NCBI GenBank assembly: GCA_026315105.1
Contig: CM048750.1
Coordinates: forward strand, 168,916,549 to 168,980,548
Direction: 5' to 3'
DNA from: Locusta migratoria
Taxonomy: Eukaryota; Arthropoda; Insecta; Orthoptera; Acrididae
Length of the DNA stretch: 64,000 nucleotides
Part shown: piece after piece, positions 8,829 through 20,899 of the stretch
Numbering within the stretch: the stretch's first letter is position 1
How the letters are laid out: each line of letters begins with the position of its first letter
Notes under the pieces: model-generated
Seen by the model: only the letters and a program-made list of their open reading frames with translations
What the model was told of the DNA's origin: nothing
Database searches by the model: none
Translations under genes and position numbers: made by a program

Positions 8829-10657
8829 CAAGGGAACTCCACCAACCCGAGGCGGCAAAACTTTTTGAAAAGTTAGGTTCAGGAAGTCCTTACCATGATA
8901 AAATTTATGGCGCATTGAAAATGTGCGGAATTTTATGTTAACCCTGCGGAATTATGCGTTAAAAATTGAATAAAATTGGACTATCTCAAAAACTGTCAAA
9001 GATAAAAATTTCGAACCACTTTTTTCCTATGAAACCGTTAAAAGTAGAGCCTTTGGCGAAAATTTCGAGCATTTTGCGATATATCTAGCCGTTTGTGAAA
9101 AAACTTGGAATTTGTACATGTTTGAACCTCTTTTTGCTTGTATATAATTGGGCAGTAATAAGCAGTGAAATGCATAACGAAGTCTGATGTGATCATTTTA
9201 AATATATACCCACCCTTCCGGTTGGTATGGTAACTGCACCGATTAAAACCAGAATTTGTGCTTTGAAACAATTTGCGCTTGGCTCCCCGGAGTAGGCAAA
9301 AGGCGATGCACGCCCGCGGGCATAATCTACCTGGACTGTGAGAGATACGGAGCCCAGTGGTCCGCTGTGGCCAACGGTTCATCACTCCGCCTCTGGGATC
9401 AGCGTGTCGAGTTGATGCGTGGTTCGAACCCACCCCGCTGTACATCCCCCCCCCCCCCCCCACACACACTGATACATTTGCTCTTGGTCTCCTGACATCG
9501 AAAAATGTCAAAAACGGGAATCGGCTCTTTCGAGATTCGAACCCGAGCAGGCAGAAGTGTATAATTGAAGTTGTGTTGGGATTGTTCGAGCGAGTATCAA
9601 ACATTTCTTTAAACTACCGTGCCCCCTCCCTTTTTTAAAGCTCCACGCATCAGCTGATATTTTGTTTTCCTTTACTAGTTTCTTTGGGGATAATTTCCAA
9701 ATACATGGGCGTTGAACAATAGACTATACGAAGGACGTTTTTCAAGGTCGAATCACAAACTATTTTCGTGTTTACAAAACCACGTCAACTGTTCACAATG
9801 ACCAAATTTACCGGTGTTTGCGTATTCGCGTTTCAAACACACAAAATACCGTTATGTTTAAGAAAAACGTTATGATAGGACCCCTCAAAGAACTCCAATA
9901 AATTGGCTTGTTGTCGTTTATTTTTCATCTTTTCTTTCAACAACTTTGCCATAGTCCCTTTACTATGGCGACCACACTTCCAAAAGTAGCGATAAAATTG
10001 TCACTCCACATGAGCTATGAGAATTGCATATTAGAGGGATCCGGGAAACGCGGACCAGTGCACGTGTGCTCAAGCTGGCTCTCAGAGTAGAGTACGACTA
10101 CGAGCGAGGCTCAACTCCATTCCCCTCCCCTCCCCTCCTCTTCCCAAACAGTTCCATTCGTCGCCCGGCGAACGTGCATCACCTTTTGTCTACTCCGGGG
10201 GCCCAAGAGCAATTTGTATCAAAGCATAAATTCTGGTTTCAATAGGTGCAGTTACCATACCAACCGGAAGGTATATATTTAAAATGATCACTTCAGACGT
10301 CGTTATGCTTTTCACTGCTTACTACTGCCTAATTATAATTTATACAAGCAAAAAGAGGTTCAAAAATGCACAAATTTCGAGTTTTTGCACAAACGGCTGG
10401 AGATATCGCAAAATGCTCGAAATTTTCGCCAAAGGCTCTACGTTTACCGGTTTCATAGGAAAAAAAGTGGTTCGAAATTTTTATCTTTGATAGTTTTTGA
10501 GATAGTCAGATTTTGTTCAATTTTTAACGCATAATTCTGCAGGGTTAAAATAAAATTCCGCACATTTTCAATGCACCATAAATTTTATCATGGTAAGGAC
10601 TTCCTAAACCCAACTTTTCAAAAAGTTTTGCCGCCTCGGGTTCGTGGAGTTCCCTTG
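8829..10657. mobile_element. DNA element with ~490 bp terminal inverted repeats
   Basis: The left arm (8829 to about 9318) starts caagggaactccaccaaccc. The right arm (about 10158-10657) is its inverted, diverged copy, ending gtggagttcccttg. Matching inner blocks include the complements of accataccaaccggaaggt and tacaagcaaaaagaggtt. The spacer of about 840 bp has no recognised transposase, so this is probably a non-autonomous element with long inverted ends. A 3-bp taa may flank both sides. The superfamily is unknown. Confidence 0.8.
9356..9446 (+). repeat. tRNA-like segment inside the long inverted-repeat element
   Basis: The stretch ggtccgctgtggccaacggt followed by gtggttcgaacccac resembles a tRNA-type A box and B box. 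It sits in the spacer, is followed by a run of C, and has no clear cloverleaf. It could be a SINE head. Confidence 0.35.
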
Positions 10658-11640
10658 TAAGCCGTATGTATATGGACTGGCAATATTGGAAATGTTACAA
10701 AGCCGAAAGTATTTTGTAAATGCTTTTTCCATCATATTCAGTCTCTTTTCCACTGCTGTTCTTAAAACTCAGTTATTCAAAGAGCCCCAAAGTACATTTA
10801 AACGTTGTCGTGACGTAGTTCCACAATACACAAACAGAGCAGAAAAGGTTTTGCTCGGGATGTACACCACTGACCTTGTAATCGTATATCACTGAATTTC
10901 TTCTTCAGCGCTGCTGTGAGATACTACTTAGTTTCTTACCGTTAAATATAAAAGCCTGAATTTCAATAGTGCACTCTAGTTTACTTACAAAATTTAGCAG
11001 CTGCTTTTACTCCTTTGTACTAGACGGGCTTTTAGACTCTGTAGAATTAGCCTTTGTCAGAAATTGGCTCGCTCTCAGCGACCCACATCACGACTTTTTC
11101 TCGCCGACCAGTGCTTCTCCTCTTTTTTCGCTAGATGGACTTGAATTAAAGCTGTTTAAAGTTTCCTCTTTTCCTTAATTTAATGACGAAAGTTTGTCAA
11201 GCTTTGGGCTTTTTCTTTTTTTCTCAAAACTGCTTTCGACGGAGTCTCTGTTACGTCATCAGATTACTGATACGAACTATAGATGTCTCAACTCCGAAAG
11301 GCGAACTGTAGACGTTAAAAGTAATCAAATCTGTCTGTTGATGTATCAGTATATCCTTTAAAAGCGATCGTTGCATATTAGTGTGCAAGAGATCAACAAT
11401 GATGGCACAATCATTTCTTTGGTAAATCAAATATAATAAGATAAATCGTGTGCGACCTCATATTACGAAATACAGAAACACTATGTTGGATTGACTTAAA
11501 AAGTCCTTTGAAGCCCTCTGCAGAAATGTTGAGCCGTGCAGCCTCTCTAGCCTTCTGTAAATGCCGAAGTGTCACGCAATTTATATGTAATTACCATTAC
11601 AGCATGGGTTTTAAAGCACGATTAACTCGATATTTTCTAT
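10658..11640. other. unassigned sequence
   Basis: Short open frames (10644-10895, 10969-11178) show no recognisable motif and I do not call them genes. No repeat family was identified. Confidence 0.45.
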
Positions 11641-11644
11641 CCGT

Positions 11645-12840
11645 CAACTAACAGAAAATAGATGAGAGTATAACAGAAGGGTGGTAATGGTATTGGTAGA
11701 CACAAAAAAGGAATATGACTCAATTAATAGGGAAATACTCTCGGGAAAAATGAAGAAGATAGATAAATAAACGTCATAAAGACAGTGTACAAAGGACACA
11801 CCTATAAAATTGGAACACCAATACGTGAGGAAGTCCGATTGCATTGGAATAAGAAAAGGACTTAAGAACTTTTTAAATGTTCTGCTGGAGTGATAAATAC
11901 AGCAGTAAGAGATATGGTAAAAAAAAGATAAAAATAATGTTTCTTGTAGATGATAGTATAGCCGGCCGCGGTGGCCGAGGGGACTGAGGCGCTCTAGTCA
12001 CGGTCTGCACGGCCACTACGGTCGGGGGTTCGAATCCCCCTTCGGGCATGGATATTTGTGCCGTCCTTAGTCTTAGTTCATAAGTAGTTTGTAAGTTTAG
12101 GGACTGATGACCCCGTAGTTAAGTCCCATAGACTATACAAACATTTGAACATTTGATGATAGTATAAGGTGAAAGAAAAGTAGACGTGCAGTTACAACTG
12201 CACGCATAGAAGGGAATCATGAAAAGCTATGGATTAAAAGTCATGGTATTTGGAAGAGATAGGGTAAATTGGAATATTTTTTTGAATAGAGAACCTTTCA
12301 GAGTGGAGGACAGTTTCATTTATTTAGGGAGTGAAATATCTAGCGACGGAACGATAACCTATGAAATTAATAGGAGCTTACAGAAGATAGGAAATTTTTA
12401 TCAAACAATAAAACATCCGCTTTGGAAAAAGAAATATCAAAACTCCTTATGTGTAAGTGATATCACTTTCATATTGTCACTAATGGAGAAAAAACGTGGA
12501 CAGTGACAGAACGAAGTTTGGGCCAGACTGGAAGCAAGAGAAATACGATTTCTCACAGGAGTTAAAGGTAAAATAAGACTGGTCAGAGTAAGAAATGTCG
12601 ATATTAGAAAAGAACTAAATCGGGAAAGTATCAGAGAAGGGATCGAGAAAAATAGATGACAATGGTATAGACTTGATTGGAGGATGTGCAGGCAGAGATT
12701 AGAAAGTATAGTTGAAGAGCTAAAGTAGAATGGAGGAAGATCTAGAAGACGTCAAAGATCACGGTTCAGCACGGAAGTGAGAATACGTTTGGAGAGAAGA
12801 TGAGTGAACTGGTACCAAGTAGCGGAAGGAACGAATGAAG
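11645..12840 (+). pseudogene. RTE-like LINE reverse transcriptase relic, split by SINE A
   Basis: The plus strand encodes a decayed RT: VLVDTKKEYDSINRE (the D..KAYD motif), a mutated catalytic region ending FLVDDSI, and after a SINE insertion KVMVFGRDRVNWNI and EDSFIYLGSEISSDGTITYE. Further down come broken pieces of the C-terminus (KTWTVTERS, SRRRQRS-like basic stretch). The order and the FIYLGS.IS.DG motif are typical of RTE-type endonuclease-reverse transcriptases of insects. Many stops and frameshifts make it non-functional. Confidence 0.8.
11961..12154 (+). mobile_element. SINE family A inside RT relic
   Basis: Full-length copy with a perfect 12-bp TSD gatgatagtata (11949-11960 and 12155-12166). 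It lies in the RT catalytic-motif codons. Confidence 0.96.
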
Positions 12841-12923
12841 GAAGCGTGATAAGGATTTAAAGTCCTGTCAACAGCTTTATTGTTAGAAATGGATTTAGGG
12901 GTAAGGTTGGGGAAACAAATCAG

Positions 12924-13069
12924 TCGTGCTCTTTCAAAGGAAGCTACTCGACAATCGACTAGACTGATTCAAGGAAATCATGGAAAACCTAAATCTCCAT
13001 AGCCGGAAGTGGATTTGATCGCCGCCCTGCTGAGTTCCGTGTGCTAACCACTGCGACACGTCGCTCGGT
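12924..13069 (-). mobile_element. SINE of a third tRNA-headed type (family F)
   Basis: Read on the minus strand it starts ccgagcgacgtgtcgcagtg, followed by gttagcac (A box). It has a mutated B box (ggcgatcaaatcc for ggttcaaatcc) and continues into ggagatttaggttttccatg. The layout is that of a tRNA-derived SINE common in insect genomes. It is old and diverged. Confidence 0.65.
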
Positions 13070-13755
13070 AGCAAGCAGAGGACGAAAAGTGATGGGAGGA
13101 TAGTATCCGAAGGAGAGGATTCGTCCATACCCAAACCTGGCACTACCTGGAACGGGGTGTGAACATACACGCATAAATGTGGTTAATAAGGAGTAAATGT
13201 GACAGAAGTACAACTATGAAGTGTTACGTGGAAACCTCAGTTGCGTTATTAGTAATAATCTAAAGCTTTATTCGACGGAGAAGAGTTGTGCTATTGCGTA
13301 ATGATAGTGAAAGTTTTATGAGGAAGAAATAACTTGGAGAACCACGATTAGTGATTTAGAAGGCACAAAATTAATACTGTGGCTTATGAGTGCAATTAGA
13401 TTTTACCTCTGTTGACGGAAGAAAGCGTGAAGAAATTCCAAAGGCGTTTCCTTCGATCGGTGTAAGTTAGTATCTTGCTGACGGCTGCGGCAGACTCCCC
13501 AGGGGGCAACCTGTTGATACCTGCAGGAGGGGCAGACGACCGAGGCGGTCTGGTTGACCCCCTCAGAAACCGTACATCACTTAAAGCTGAGCGCCCACAG
13601 CGCGGGAACATCTTAGTGTCATAAGAGAAATCGTTTCTCTCCTGATGTAACAGCACTGCTCTAGTCTGCAAAGTTTTATACACTGCCGGGAAAAGAAATT
13701 AGTACACCTCGAAAGACGACGTCGATTTCGATACCCTGACGCCAGATGCCACGTG
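13070..13755. other. unassigned sequence
   Basis: A modest GC-rich patch near 13480-13620 has no recognisable coding or repeat identity. Nothing else is seen. Confidence 0.45.
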
Positions 13756-13759
13756 GGGG

Positions 13760-14664
13760 ATAGTACAAGGTATAAAACTTTGCTTCAGCAGTTTTTTCCC
13801 GAACATTTGATGCTTTAATGAAACAAATTTGTACCAGATGTATCATTCAAAGTATTTCTCGTCGCTGGTCACTACTTTATCCCACATTTCAAGTAGTGTA
13901 CGAATCACGCGTCGAAAAACTAGTTCATCTTTTGAATCGATCCTCGAATAAATCCAATTTGTGACTCCTTCATGAGATCGTGTTGGTCATACAGGCCATG
14001 CGCCATTGATCTAAACAGATAATAGTCAGAGGGAGCAATGTCTGGAGAATACGGCGGGTATTCTAGGTTTTGACCTCTTTTACAACGTGGGGTCGAGCGT
14101 TGACGTGATGCCAAATCACTTTATCGTTCTTCTTGTTCTATTGCGGCCGTTTGTCATTCAATGTCCTGCTCAAATGCATTACTCGCGTTCGATAACGAGC
14201 ATCTGTGATTGTTTCACTTGGTTTTAACACGTCATAGTAGACGACGACAATCTGGTCCCGCCAAATACAAATCATAATCTTTGAGCCTCGAATATTCCGT
14301 TTGGCCGTCGACGTTCTTTCACTGATAGCGTCTTTACCGTACCTATTTGTGAGCATTCAGCCGCTATTTTCTTCATATTGAAACAAAACATTGACACCTC
14401 CCGCAAATGGCGAGAATTAGGCTCGTAAACTGACTTTTTTTTTTTTTTTTTTTTTCAAATGTTCAAATGTCTGTAAATCTATCAGACCAAACTGAGTGGT
14501 CATCATTCCATTGCTTACAAACTACTTAAACTAAGGTAAACTAACCTAAGGACAACTCACACACCCATGCCCCAGGGAGGACTCGAACCTCCACGGCGAG
14601 CAACCGCGCGCTCCGCATCGAGGCGCTTTAGACCGCTCGGCTACTCCACCGCGGCAACTGACAT
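13760..14664 (-). pseudogene. mariner transposase relic (DD34D type)
   Basis: The ATG is at 14662-14664 on the minus strand. After two codons the gene is split by SINE B and resumes with PNSRHLREV and CFNMKKIAAEC, the mariner N-terminus. The middle, including the DNA-binding and first catalytic region, is deleted. Then come KRNIRGSKIMICIW, LKPSETITDARYRT and HHVNARPHVVK, where the family has HDNARPH, so the second catalytic Asp is Val. YSPDIAPSDYYLF (third Asp) and a C-terminal piece near 13870 follow. Stops and frameshifts are present. It is a dead copy with an internal deletion, a lost catalytic residue and a SINE at its start. Confidence 0.85.
14435..14655 (-). mobile_element. SINE family B, full length
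   Basis: Complete SINE B read on the minus strand: head GCCGCGGTGGAGTAGCCGAG, B-box region ggttcgagtcc (here mutated to aggttcgagtc), body, and a tail with a long A run (T run at 14435-14455 on the plus strand). The TSD aactgac is at 14428-14434 and 14656-14662, at the third codon of the mariner transposase. Confidence 0.92.
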
Positions 14665-14902
14665 TTTCAATCAAGAACAACTTTATAATGCAGTCACAAA
14701 TCGACTAATGTTTCAGTGACGTTAACTTGACCGAGGTCCGAGCTAAATGCCTGACATCTGCGATATGTTTCTTTCGACCGCTACTTAACGTTGACGTCAA
14801 ATTAATTTGAAATTTAGACTTCACTATTAGGTTTTACATCGCGTTTAGTTCACATTTCACGTATGGGTTTCTGTTAAAGAAGGTGCAGGCGATAGCGAGT
14901 TG

Positions 14903-15992
14903 TTGTTTGTTGTTGTTGTTGTTGTTGTTCTTATGGTCTTCATTCCGAAGACTGGTTTGATGAAGCTCTGCACCCTACTCTATCCTGAGCAAGTCTTTTC
15001 ATCTCCTCATAAGGTTGGCAACCCACATCCATTTGAATCTGTTTACTATATGCGTCTCTTGGTCTCCCTGAGCGACTTTTACCCCACAAACGTCCCCCCA
15101 AATTTACGATTCCTCGATGTATAAGAATGTGTCCTACTAAGCGATCCCTTCTTTTAGTCAAGGTATGCCAAAAATTCCTTTTCTCACCAATTCTGTTCAG
15201 TACCTCTTCATTAGTTACGCGATCTACCCACTTAATCGTCGGCATTCTTCTGTAGCACCACATTTCAAAAGCCTCTATTCTCTTCCTGTCCGCACTGTTT
15301 ATCGTACATGTTTCACTCCCGTATAAGGCAATACTCCACACAAATGCCTTCAGAAAAGACCTCCTTACGCTTAAATTAAAATTCGATGTTAGCAAATTTC
15401 TCTTTTTCAAAAATGCTTTTCTTCCCACTGCCATTCTGAATTTTATATCCTCTGTAATGCGACCGTCACCCAAGTTACTAAACTCATCTACCACCTTCAT
15501 TGTTTCGTTACCTTATCTAATTCCTCCAGCATCGCATGATTTTCTAAGAATACATTCCATTATATTTTCTCCTTCTTATACATTCTTCTACAGATTTGCA
15601 TTTGGCTTCGAGCCAGTCCTGCTTAGCCATTTTGCACTTCCTGTCAATCTCATTTCTTAGTCGTCTGTACTCCATGTTGCCTGTTTCATTTACTGCATTT
15701 TTATATTTTCTCGTTTCATCAATTAAATTTAGTATTTCCTGTGATATCCAAGGATTTTTTGTAGGTCTTGCCTATCTACCTATTTTGTCCTCTGCTGCCT
15801 TCATTATTTCATCTTTCAATGCTACGCATTCCTCTTCTACTGTTTTATTTTCTCCCGTTTCTTTCAATTGTTGCCTAAAGCTCCCTCTGAATTTCTTAAG
15901 AACTTCAGGTTCCCTCAATTTAACCAAGTCCCATCTCCTTATTTTTCTACCTTTCTGCAGTTTTTCCAGCTTCAACCTACAGTTCATGACCA
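14903..15992 (-). pseudogene. RTE-like LINE, internally deleted
   Basis: On the minus strand, 15992-15565 encodes the endonuclease-RT linker (NCRLKLEKLQKGRKIRRWDL, PWISQEILNLIDETRKYKN, NEIDRKCKMAKQDWLEAK). The sequence then jumps at about 15562 to the C-terminus (VVDEFSNLGD, FLKKRNLLTSNFNLS, YGSETCTINSADRKRIEAFE, MWCYRRM). The RT catalytic domain is deleted. The 3' end is at 14903-14935 with an (AAC)n-type tail (gttgttgttgtt on the plus strand). The C-terminal frame (14940-15500) is still open for 186 codons, but no complete enzyme is possible. Confidence 0.85.
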
Positions 15993-16735
15993 GGAACGAG
16001 GCTAACAGTACTCGTCTCAGATCGCGCAGTGAACTTCAATGTTTTCGAAAACCAAGGCACGTCGCCAAACAAGCGGGTAGCCTCATATTCAGAGTATGTC
16101 CCCTCTGAAATATATCCTAGACCCATCAAAAACTGTTATTTACACTTCTGATGACACTCTTGTAAGACAAATGCGTTAGTATGCGCTGGCAGTAAGAACA
16201 GGGGCAACTTGGTTGCTGTCTGCGACAGATCATGCTAAGATGAGGTTACGTTAGATGCAAATATCTCGCGGCACCAATGCCGTAGCTGAGTTAGTCATAA
16301 AAGAGTCGGGCCGTTTTGAAATGAGCTGCGGAGTGGCGAAGTGTCCTGCGCTTACAGAAGCGTCTGCGAACCTATGAAACAGACGCTTTATTTATGAATG
16401 ACAGCAGTCAGGTAAGAGAACACGCTAAGTGTGCGAGATCGTGTAGTTTTTATTTGTATGATATACTCAGGTTCAGTGCATAACAAATAAAATAAAATAA
16501 AGTAGAACAAGACCTTTCAGGAATATGGTTACATAGTTCATACCCACAGGTCATGTTCTCTAGTACATTTCGCAGATATGATCGGCATTTGAATCATGCC
16601 GGGTAGTGGGTTCAATGTCAATATCGATAAAGCGACGCAACATGACTTTCCAGTAAAACGAGCCTGCGACTCTCATTGTCGATATAAACCAAACTAATGG
16701 ATCAGAGTGACTTGAATAGTCATTCAGGATGCCTC
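15993..16735. other. unassigned sequence
   Basis: No gene or repeat recognised. Confidence 0.45.
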
Positions 16736-16739
16736 GAAA

Positions 16740-16895
16740 CCTATGACCGAACCTTATTGTCAGATCAGTGGCTTTGAAAGAGGTAGCATTATTGGCATCA
16801 GAGAATGTGATGCAGCCATACGGGAACGTTTTTCGGCAGAGCAACTGGTGTGTGCAGAACGGTTCCAGTCCACCCTCGGGCATGGTGCAGCGTCC
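16740..16895 (+). pseudogene. possible Tc1 transposase N-terminal fragment
   Basis: The plus strand gives QISGFERGSIIGIRECDAAI, which resembles the start of the Tc1 helix-turn-helix domain (..DFERGRIVGLREAG.S). Only about 50 codons are interpretable and neither end of an element is visible. An opposite-strand open frame (16560-16901) is probably incidental. Confidence 0.4.
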
Positions 16896-16899
16896 TAGC

Positions 16900-17700
16900 A
16901 AATATATTTATTTATTTTTATTTTTTTTTAAATGGTAACTATACTGTACTGATACTTGAACTGAAATTTACTGAAACTGTATATACTATATAAGTTATGA
17001 CATTCTTTTTATTGCAAATAGAGTGCATCAGCAAAAGACTGATTTTAATAAAAATATTAAAAGCTGTACTTTTCCGTAACCATTACGTAAAAAGTTGATG
17101 AAACAGTATATTGAAAAAATTTAATGTAAGGTTTCACTAATCAGTGGGTAGACTCTGTAAATTATTTTAAGCATGAAAATGGCCTATTGTTATATAACTG
17201 TTATTGACGCAAGATCTTTCCTACGACACAATACAAAAAGAAAAAACATCTATGAATTCCTTCCGTTTGGTACGTAGACCTACTTATGTAAATTTCATTA
17301 AGATCTGAATCATTACAATTTATTCCACCGCCATCCATAATCTTCATCCAAACCGAAAAATAATTCTTGAAAGTCCTTTTTTATTTAAACACCCATCCTT
17401 GAATCATTTAGTAATTATTTACTTGAACTAACTATGAAATGGCGGTCGTTACTGCAGTTCAGCGGCCGATGTTGAAGACGCTGGAACTAGAGCTAAAATC
17501 CTGAAAAGGCTTAAAATCTCTGTTTGGGTGAACACCATACACTCTTTAACATGTCTATTTAAGTTCATTTCTGACGTTTTACAGTCGTTTAACAGACATT
17601 GAATAGTATTCGTGATAAAGACAATCCAACAGCGACTCTCGGTAAATTATGAAAGTATCGACCTTCCAAGACACAACATGACACGTACAAGAACAAGAGA
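16900..17700. other. unassigned AT-rich sequence
   Basis: No repeat family or gene recognised. Confidence 0.45.
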
Positions 17701-17701
17701 C

Positions 17702-18838
17702 AAGATGACGTGCTACAGACGCGAAATTTAACCGACAGGAAGAAGATGCTGTGATATGCAAATGATTAGCTTTTCAGAGAATTCACACAAGGTTGGCACC
17801 AGTGGCGTCCCCTACAACATGCTGACATGAGGACAGTTTCCAACCAATTTCTAATACTCAAACACCAGTTGACCGGCGTTGCCTGGTGAAACGTTGTTGT
17901 GATGCCTTGTGTAAGGAGGTAAAATGCGTACCATCACGTTTCCGTCTTTGATAAATGTCGGATTGTAGCCAATCGCGATTGCGGTTTATCGTATCGCAAC
18001 ATTGCTGCTCGCGTTAATCGCGATCCAATGACTATTAGCAGAATATACAATCGGTGAGTTCAGGAGGGCAATACGGAACGCCGTGCTGGATCCCAACGGC
18101 CTCATATCGCTAGCATTCAAGATGAGATGCATTTATTCCCATGGCTGTAACGGATCGTGCAGCCACGTCTCGATCACTGACTCAACAGATGAGAACGTTT
18201 GCAAGACAACAATCATCTGCACGAACAGTTCGACGACGTTTGCAGTAGCATGGACTATCAGCTGGGAGACTATGGCTGCGGTTACCCTTAACTTTGCAAC
18301 ACAGACAGGAGCGCCTGCGATGGTTTACGCAACGACGAACCTGGGTGCCCGACTGGCAAAACGTCATTTTTTCGGATGAATCCAGGTTCTGGTTACAACA
18401 TCATGATGGTCTCATCCGTGTTTGGCGACATCGCTGTGAACGCCCATTGGCAGCATGTATTCGTCATCGCCATACCGGCGCATCATCTGGCGTAATGGTA
18501 CGGGGTGCCATTGGTTACACGTTTCGGCCACTCTTGTTCGCATCGACGGCACAATGAACAGTGGCCGTTAAAAGACCTGTGGCTCTACCCTTCATTCGAT
18601 TCACCTGAAACCCTACATTTTAGCAGGATAATGCACGATCGCATGTTTCAGGTCCTGTCCGGGCCTTTCTGGATACGGGAAATGTTCGACTGCTGCCCCG
18701 GCCAGCACATTCTGAAGATCTCTCACCAACTGAAAACGTCTGGTCAATGGTGGCCAAGCAACTGACTCATCACGATACGCCAGTCACTATTCTTGATGAA
18801 CTGTGGTATCGTGTTGAAGCTACATGGGCATTTGTACA
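17702..18838 (+). mobile_element. Tc1-like transposon copy 1, both ends lost
   Basis: This is collinear with the copy at 20520-22017 from agatgacgtgctacagacg on the left to gggcatttgtac on the right, where both copies stop matching. The coding region holds NVIFSDESRFWLQHHDG, with the first catalytic Asp of the DD34E triad in FSDESRF, and later GVMVRGAIGY. Frameshifts and stops break the rest (a stretch parallel to QQDNARLHV is out of frame near 18640). It lacks both terminal inverted repeats and cannot move. Confidence 0.88.
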
Positions 18839-18984
18839 ACAGTTTAAACAGAGCTCGAACAAAAATCCGAGATAACATTCGCGACGAATTTGAAATTTCT
18901 TTGTTGTAAAGAAAAAAAAAAGAGTTCATTCACGTCCTTGAGTAATACTTTGCGTTTATGTTTTCGATTAGAATGGGGTCTGTG

Positions 18985-19062
18985 TAATCCATACTTTAAG
19001 TAGTTTCTAAGTCTAGGGACCAATCATGTCGGCAGTTTGGTCCCTTAGGATTAAAAACATTT
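18985..19062 (+). mobile_element. SINE tail fragment
   Basis: Only the tail is left: tactttaagtagtttctaag, gggaccaatcatgtcggcag, ttggtccc, then acatttgaaac. The hairpin bases here are GGGACC...GGTCCC, another paired variant of the SINE A/B tail. Confidence 0.7.
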
Positions 19063-19850
19063 GAAACTTCGATTTGCAGACCAGTTCACGGAGGGCCACA
19101 GAACACCCAGACCACACCCATAGGTTATTTACACCTCATCTGAATGGCATTACAAGGCAAACCTTCGTCCTCCCCTTGTTTGGCGCAACAGTGCATCATC
19201 GTACACCATCAGCGGTGACAGTTGCCATTTGTTACTTGCGCGACGTCCACATTTCCGTCTGCTCTGCAATAATGCGCAAAAACCTACTAACCTACAATGG
19301 TTTATGGAACGACGTTACTGGGACCGGAATGGCATGAAATACTGTTGTCTGGCGGATCAAGGCAAGTCTGCAATTTAGTTCGTCGTATACAGAGTGAGCG
19401 GTATCTCGGTGCTGCATTCGCACAGGACATACATCGCCAACTTACGACCTTATGGAGTTGACTGGCATAAAGTACAACCACAAACCACAGTCATTGCGTC
19501 TGCACATTTATTACATCCTGCGCCGTACCCTTTCTGCACGACCCCCCCCCCCCCCCCCAACGCCATTTTTCTGACGATAAATGTATTTTCTGCCATGATC
19601 TTGTCGCTTTTCTCTTATTTCCAAACGACTGGATCGACAGACTGTAGTTGTGTTTTGAATTTTGAGTCTAGTTACCCAGGTCTGTCACGTATGTTCAACC
19701 GGCGATCACAGTCAGTTTACTGCCAAGCACGGATTAGCCATTTTCTTTCCTTTTTTTCCCACTTTAGGGTACGGTAGTAATATTAAAAGTGGGCCATTCC
19801 GATCGCTTATTGACAGATCGAAATTTAAATGAAAATAACGGCTTAACCGT
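19063..19850. other. unassigned sequence with poly(C) run
   Basis: No gene recognised. An uninterrupted run of C lies at about 19541-19558. Confidence 0.45.
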
Positions 19851-19852
19851 TC

Positions 19853-20410
19853 GTTGTTGTTGTTATGGTCTTTAGTCCGGAGACTGGTTTGATGCAGCTC
19901 TCCACCGTATTCTATCTTGAGTAAAGCTCATCATCTCTCCATTAGAAAGAGACCCCACATCCATTTTAATCTGCTTTCTATATGCGTCTCTTGGTCTCCC
20001 TCTGCGATTTTTTCCCTCCATTGCTAAATTTACTATTCCTCAATGTCTCAGAATGTGTCCTACCAGTCGATCCCTTTATCATTCTTCTGTAGCACCACAT
20101 TTCCTGTCTGCATTATTTATCGTCCAAGTTTCACTCCCGTACAAAGCAAAACTCCACACAAAAGCCTTCGGAAAAGACTTCCTTACACTTAAATTAATAT
20201 TCGATGTTATCAAATTTCTCTTTTTCGAAAATGCTTTTCTTCCCATTGCCATTCTGCATTTTATATCCTCTGTACTGCGACCATTATATGTTATTTCACC
20301 ACCCAAGTAACAAAACTCATCTACCACCTTTATCGTTCTTTACCTAATCTAATTCATATAGCATCGCCTGCTTTTCTAAGACTGCATTCCATTACCCTTG
20401 TTTTGCTCTT
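19853..20410 (-). pseudogene. RTE-like LINE 3' end
   Basis: The minus strand encodes MVDEFCYLGGEITYNGRSTE, AFSKKRNLITSNINLSVRK and YGSETWTINNADRK, the RT thumb and C-terminal region of the same family as 14.9-15.5 kb. The 3' tail is at 19853 (gttgttgtt on the plus strand). It is a 5'-truncated copy with an internal deletion after NNADRK. Confidence 0.85.
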
Positions 20411-20584
20411 GCTTAACCGTGCATCTGACACGAAAAATTAATAAACGATTTTGTAGAAGAGAAACTTCTTCACAACTTTCTCTCCTATGCTCTTTTCGCA
20501 CCTCGCATCGTTTCAGAAATACACTCCTGGCCATTAAAATGGCTACATCACGAAGATGACGTGCTACAGACGTGTAATTTAACC

Positions 20585-20734
20585 ACTACGGTCGGGGGTT
20601 CGAATCCCCCCTCGGGCATGGATATTTGTGCCGTCCTTAGTGTTAGCTAGTTCATAAGTAGTTTGTAAGCTTAGGGACTGATGACCCCGTAGTTAAGCCC
20701 CATAAGTTCTACAAACATTTGAACTTTTTTTTTT
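20585..20734 (+). mobile_element. SINE family A, 5'-truncated
   Basis: Starts inside the tRNA head at actacggtcgggggttcg and keeps the B box, body and tail. The TSD tgtaatttaacc is at 20573-20584 and 20735-20746. Confidence 0.93.
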
Positions 20735-20899
20735 TGTAATTTAACCGACAGGAAGAATATGCAGTGATATGCAAATGATTAGCTTTTCAGAGCATTCACA
20801 CAGGGTTGGGCGCCAGGGCCGACACCTACAACATGATGACATGATGAAAGTTTCCAACAGATTTCTCATACACAAACAGCAGTTGACCGGCGTTTCCTG

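Noticed and set aside
9448..9470. G-quadruplex-type regulatory element at C runs
   Set aside because: The C runs at 9.45, 19.54 and 60.12 kb are simple homopolymers with no repeated G-tract spacing.
16560..16901. 113-codon minus-strand frame
   Set aside because: The plus strand reads as a Tc1 helix-turn-helix fragment, so the antisense frame is incidental.
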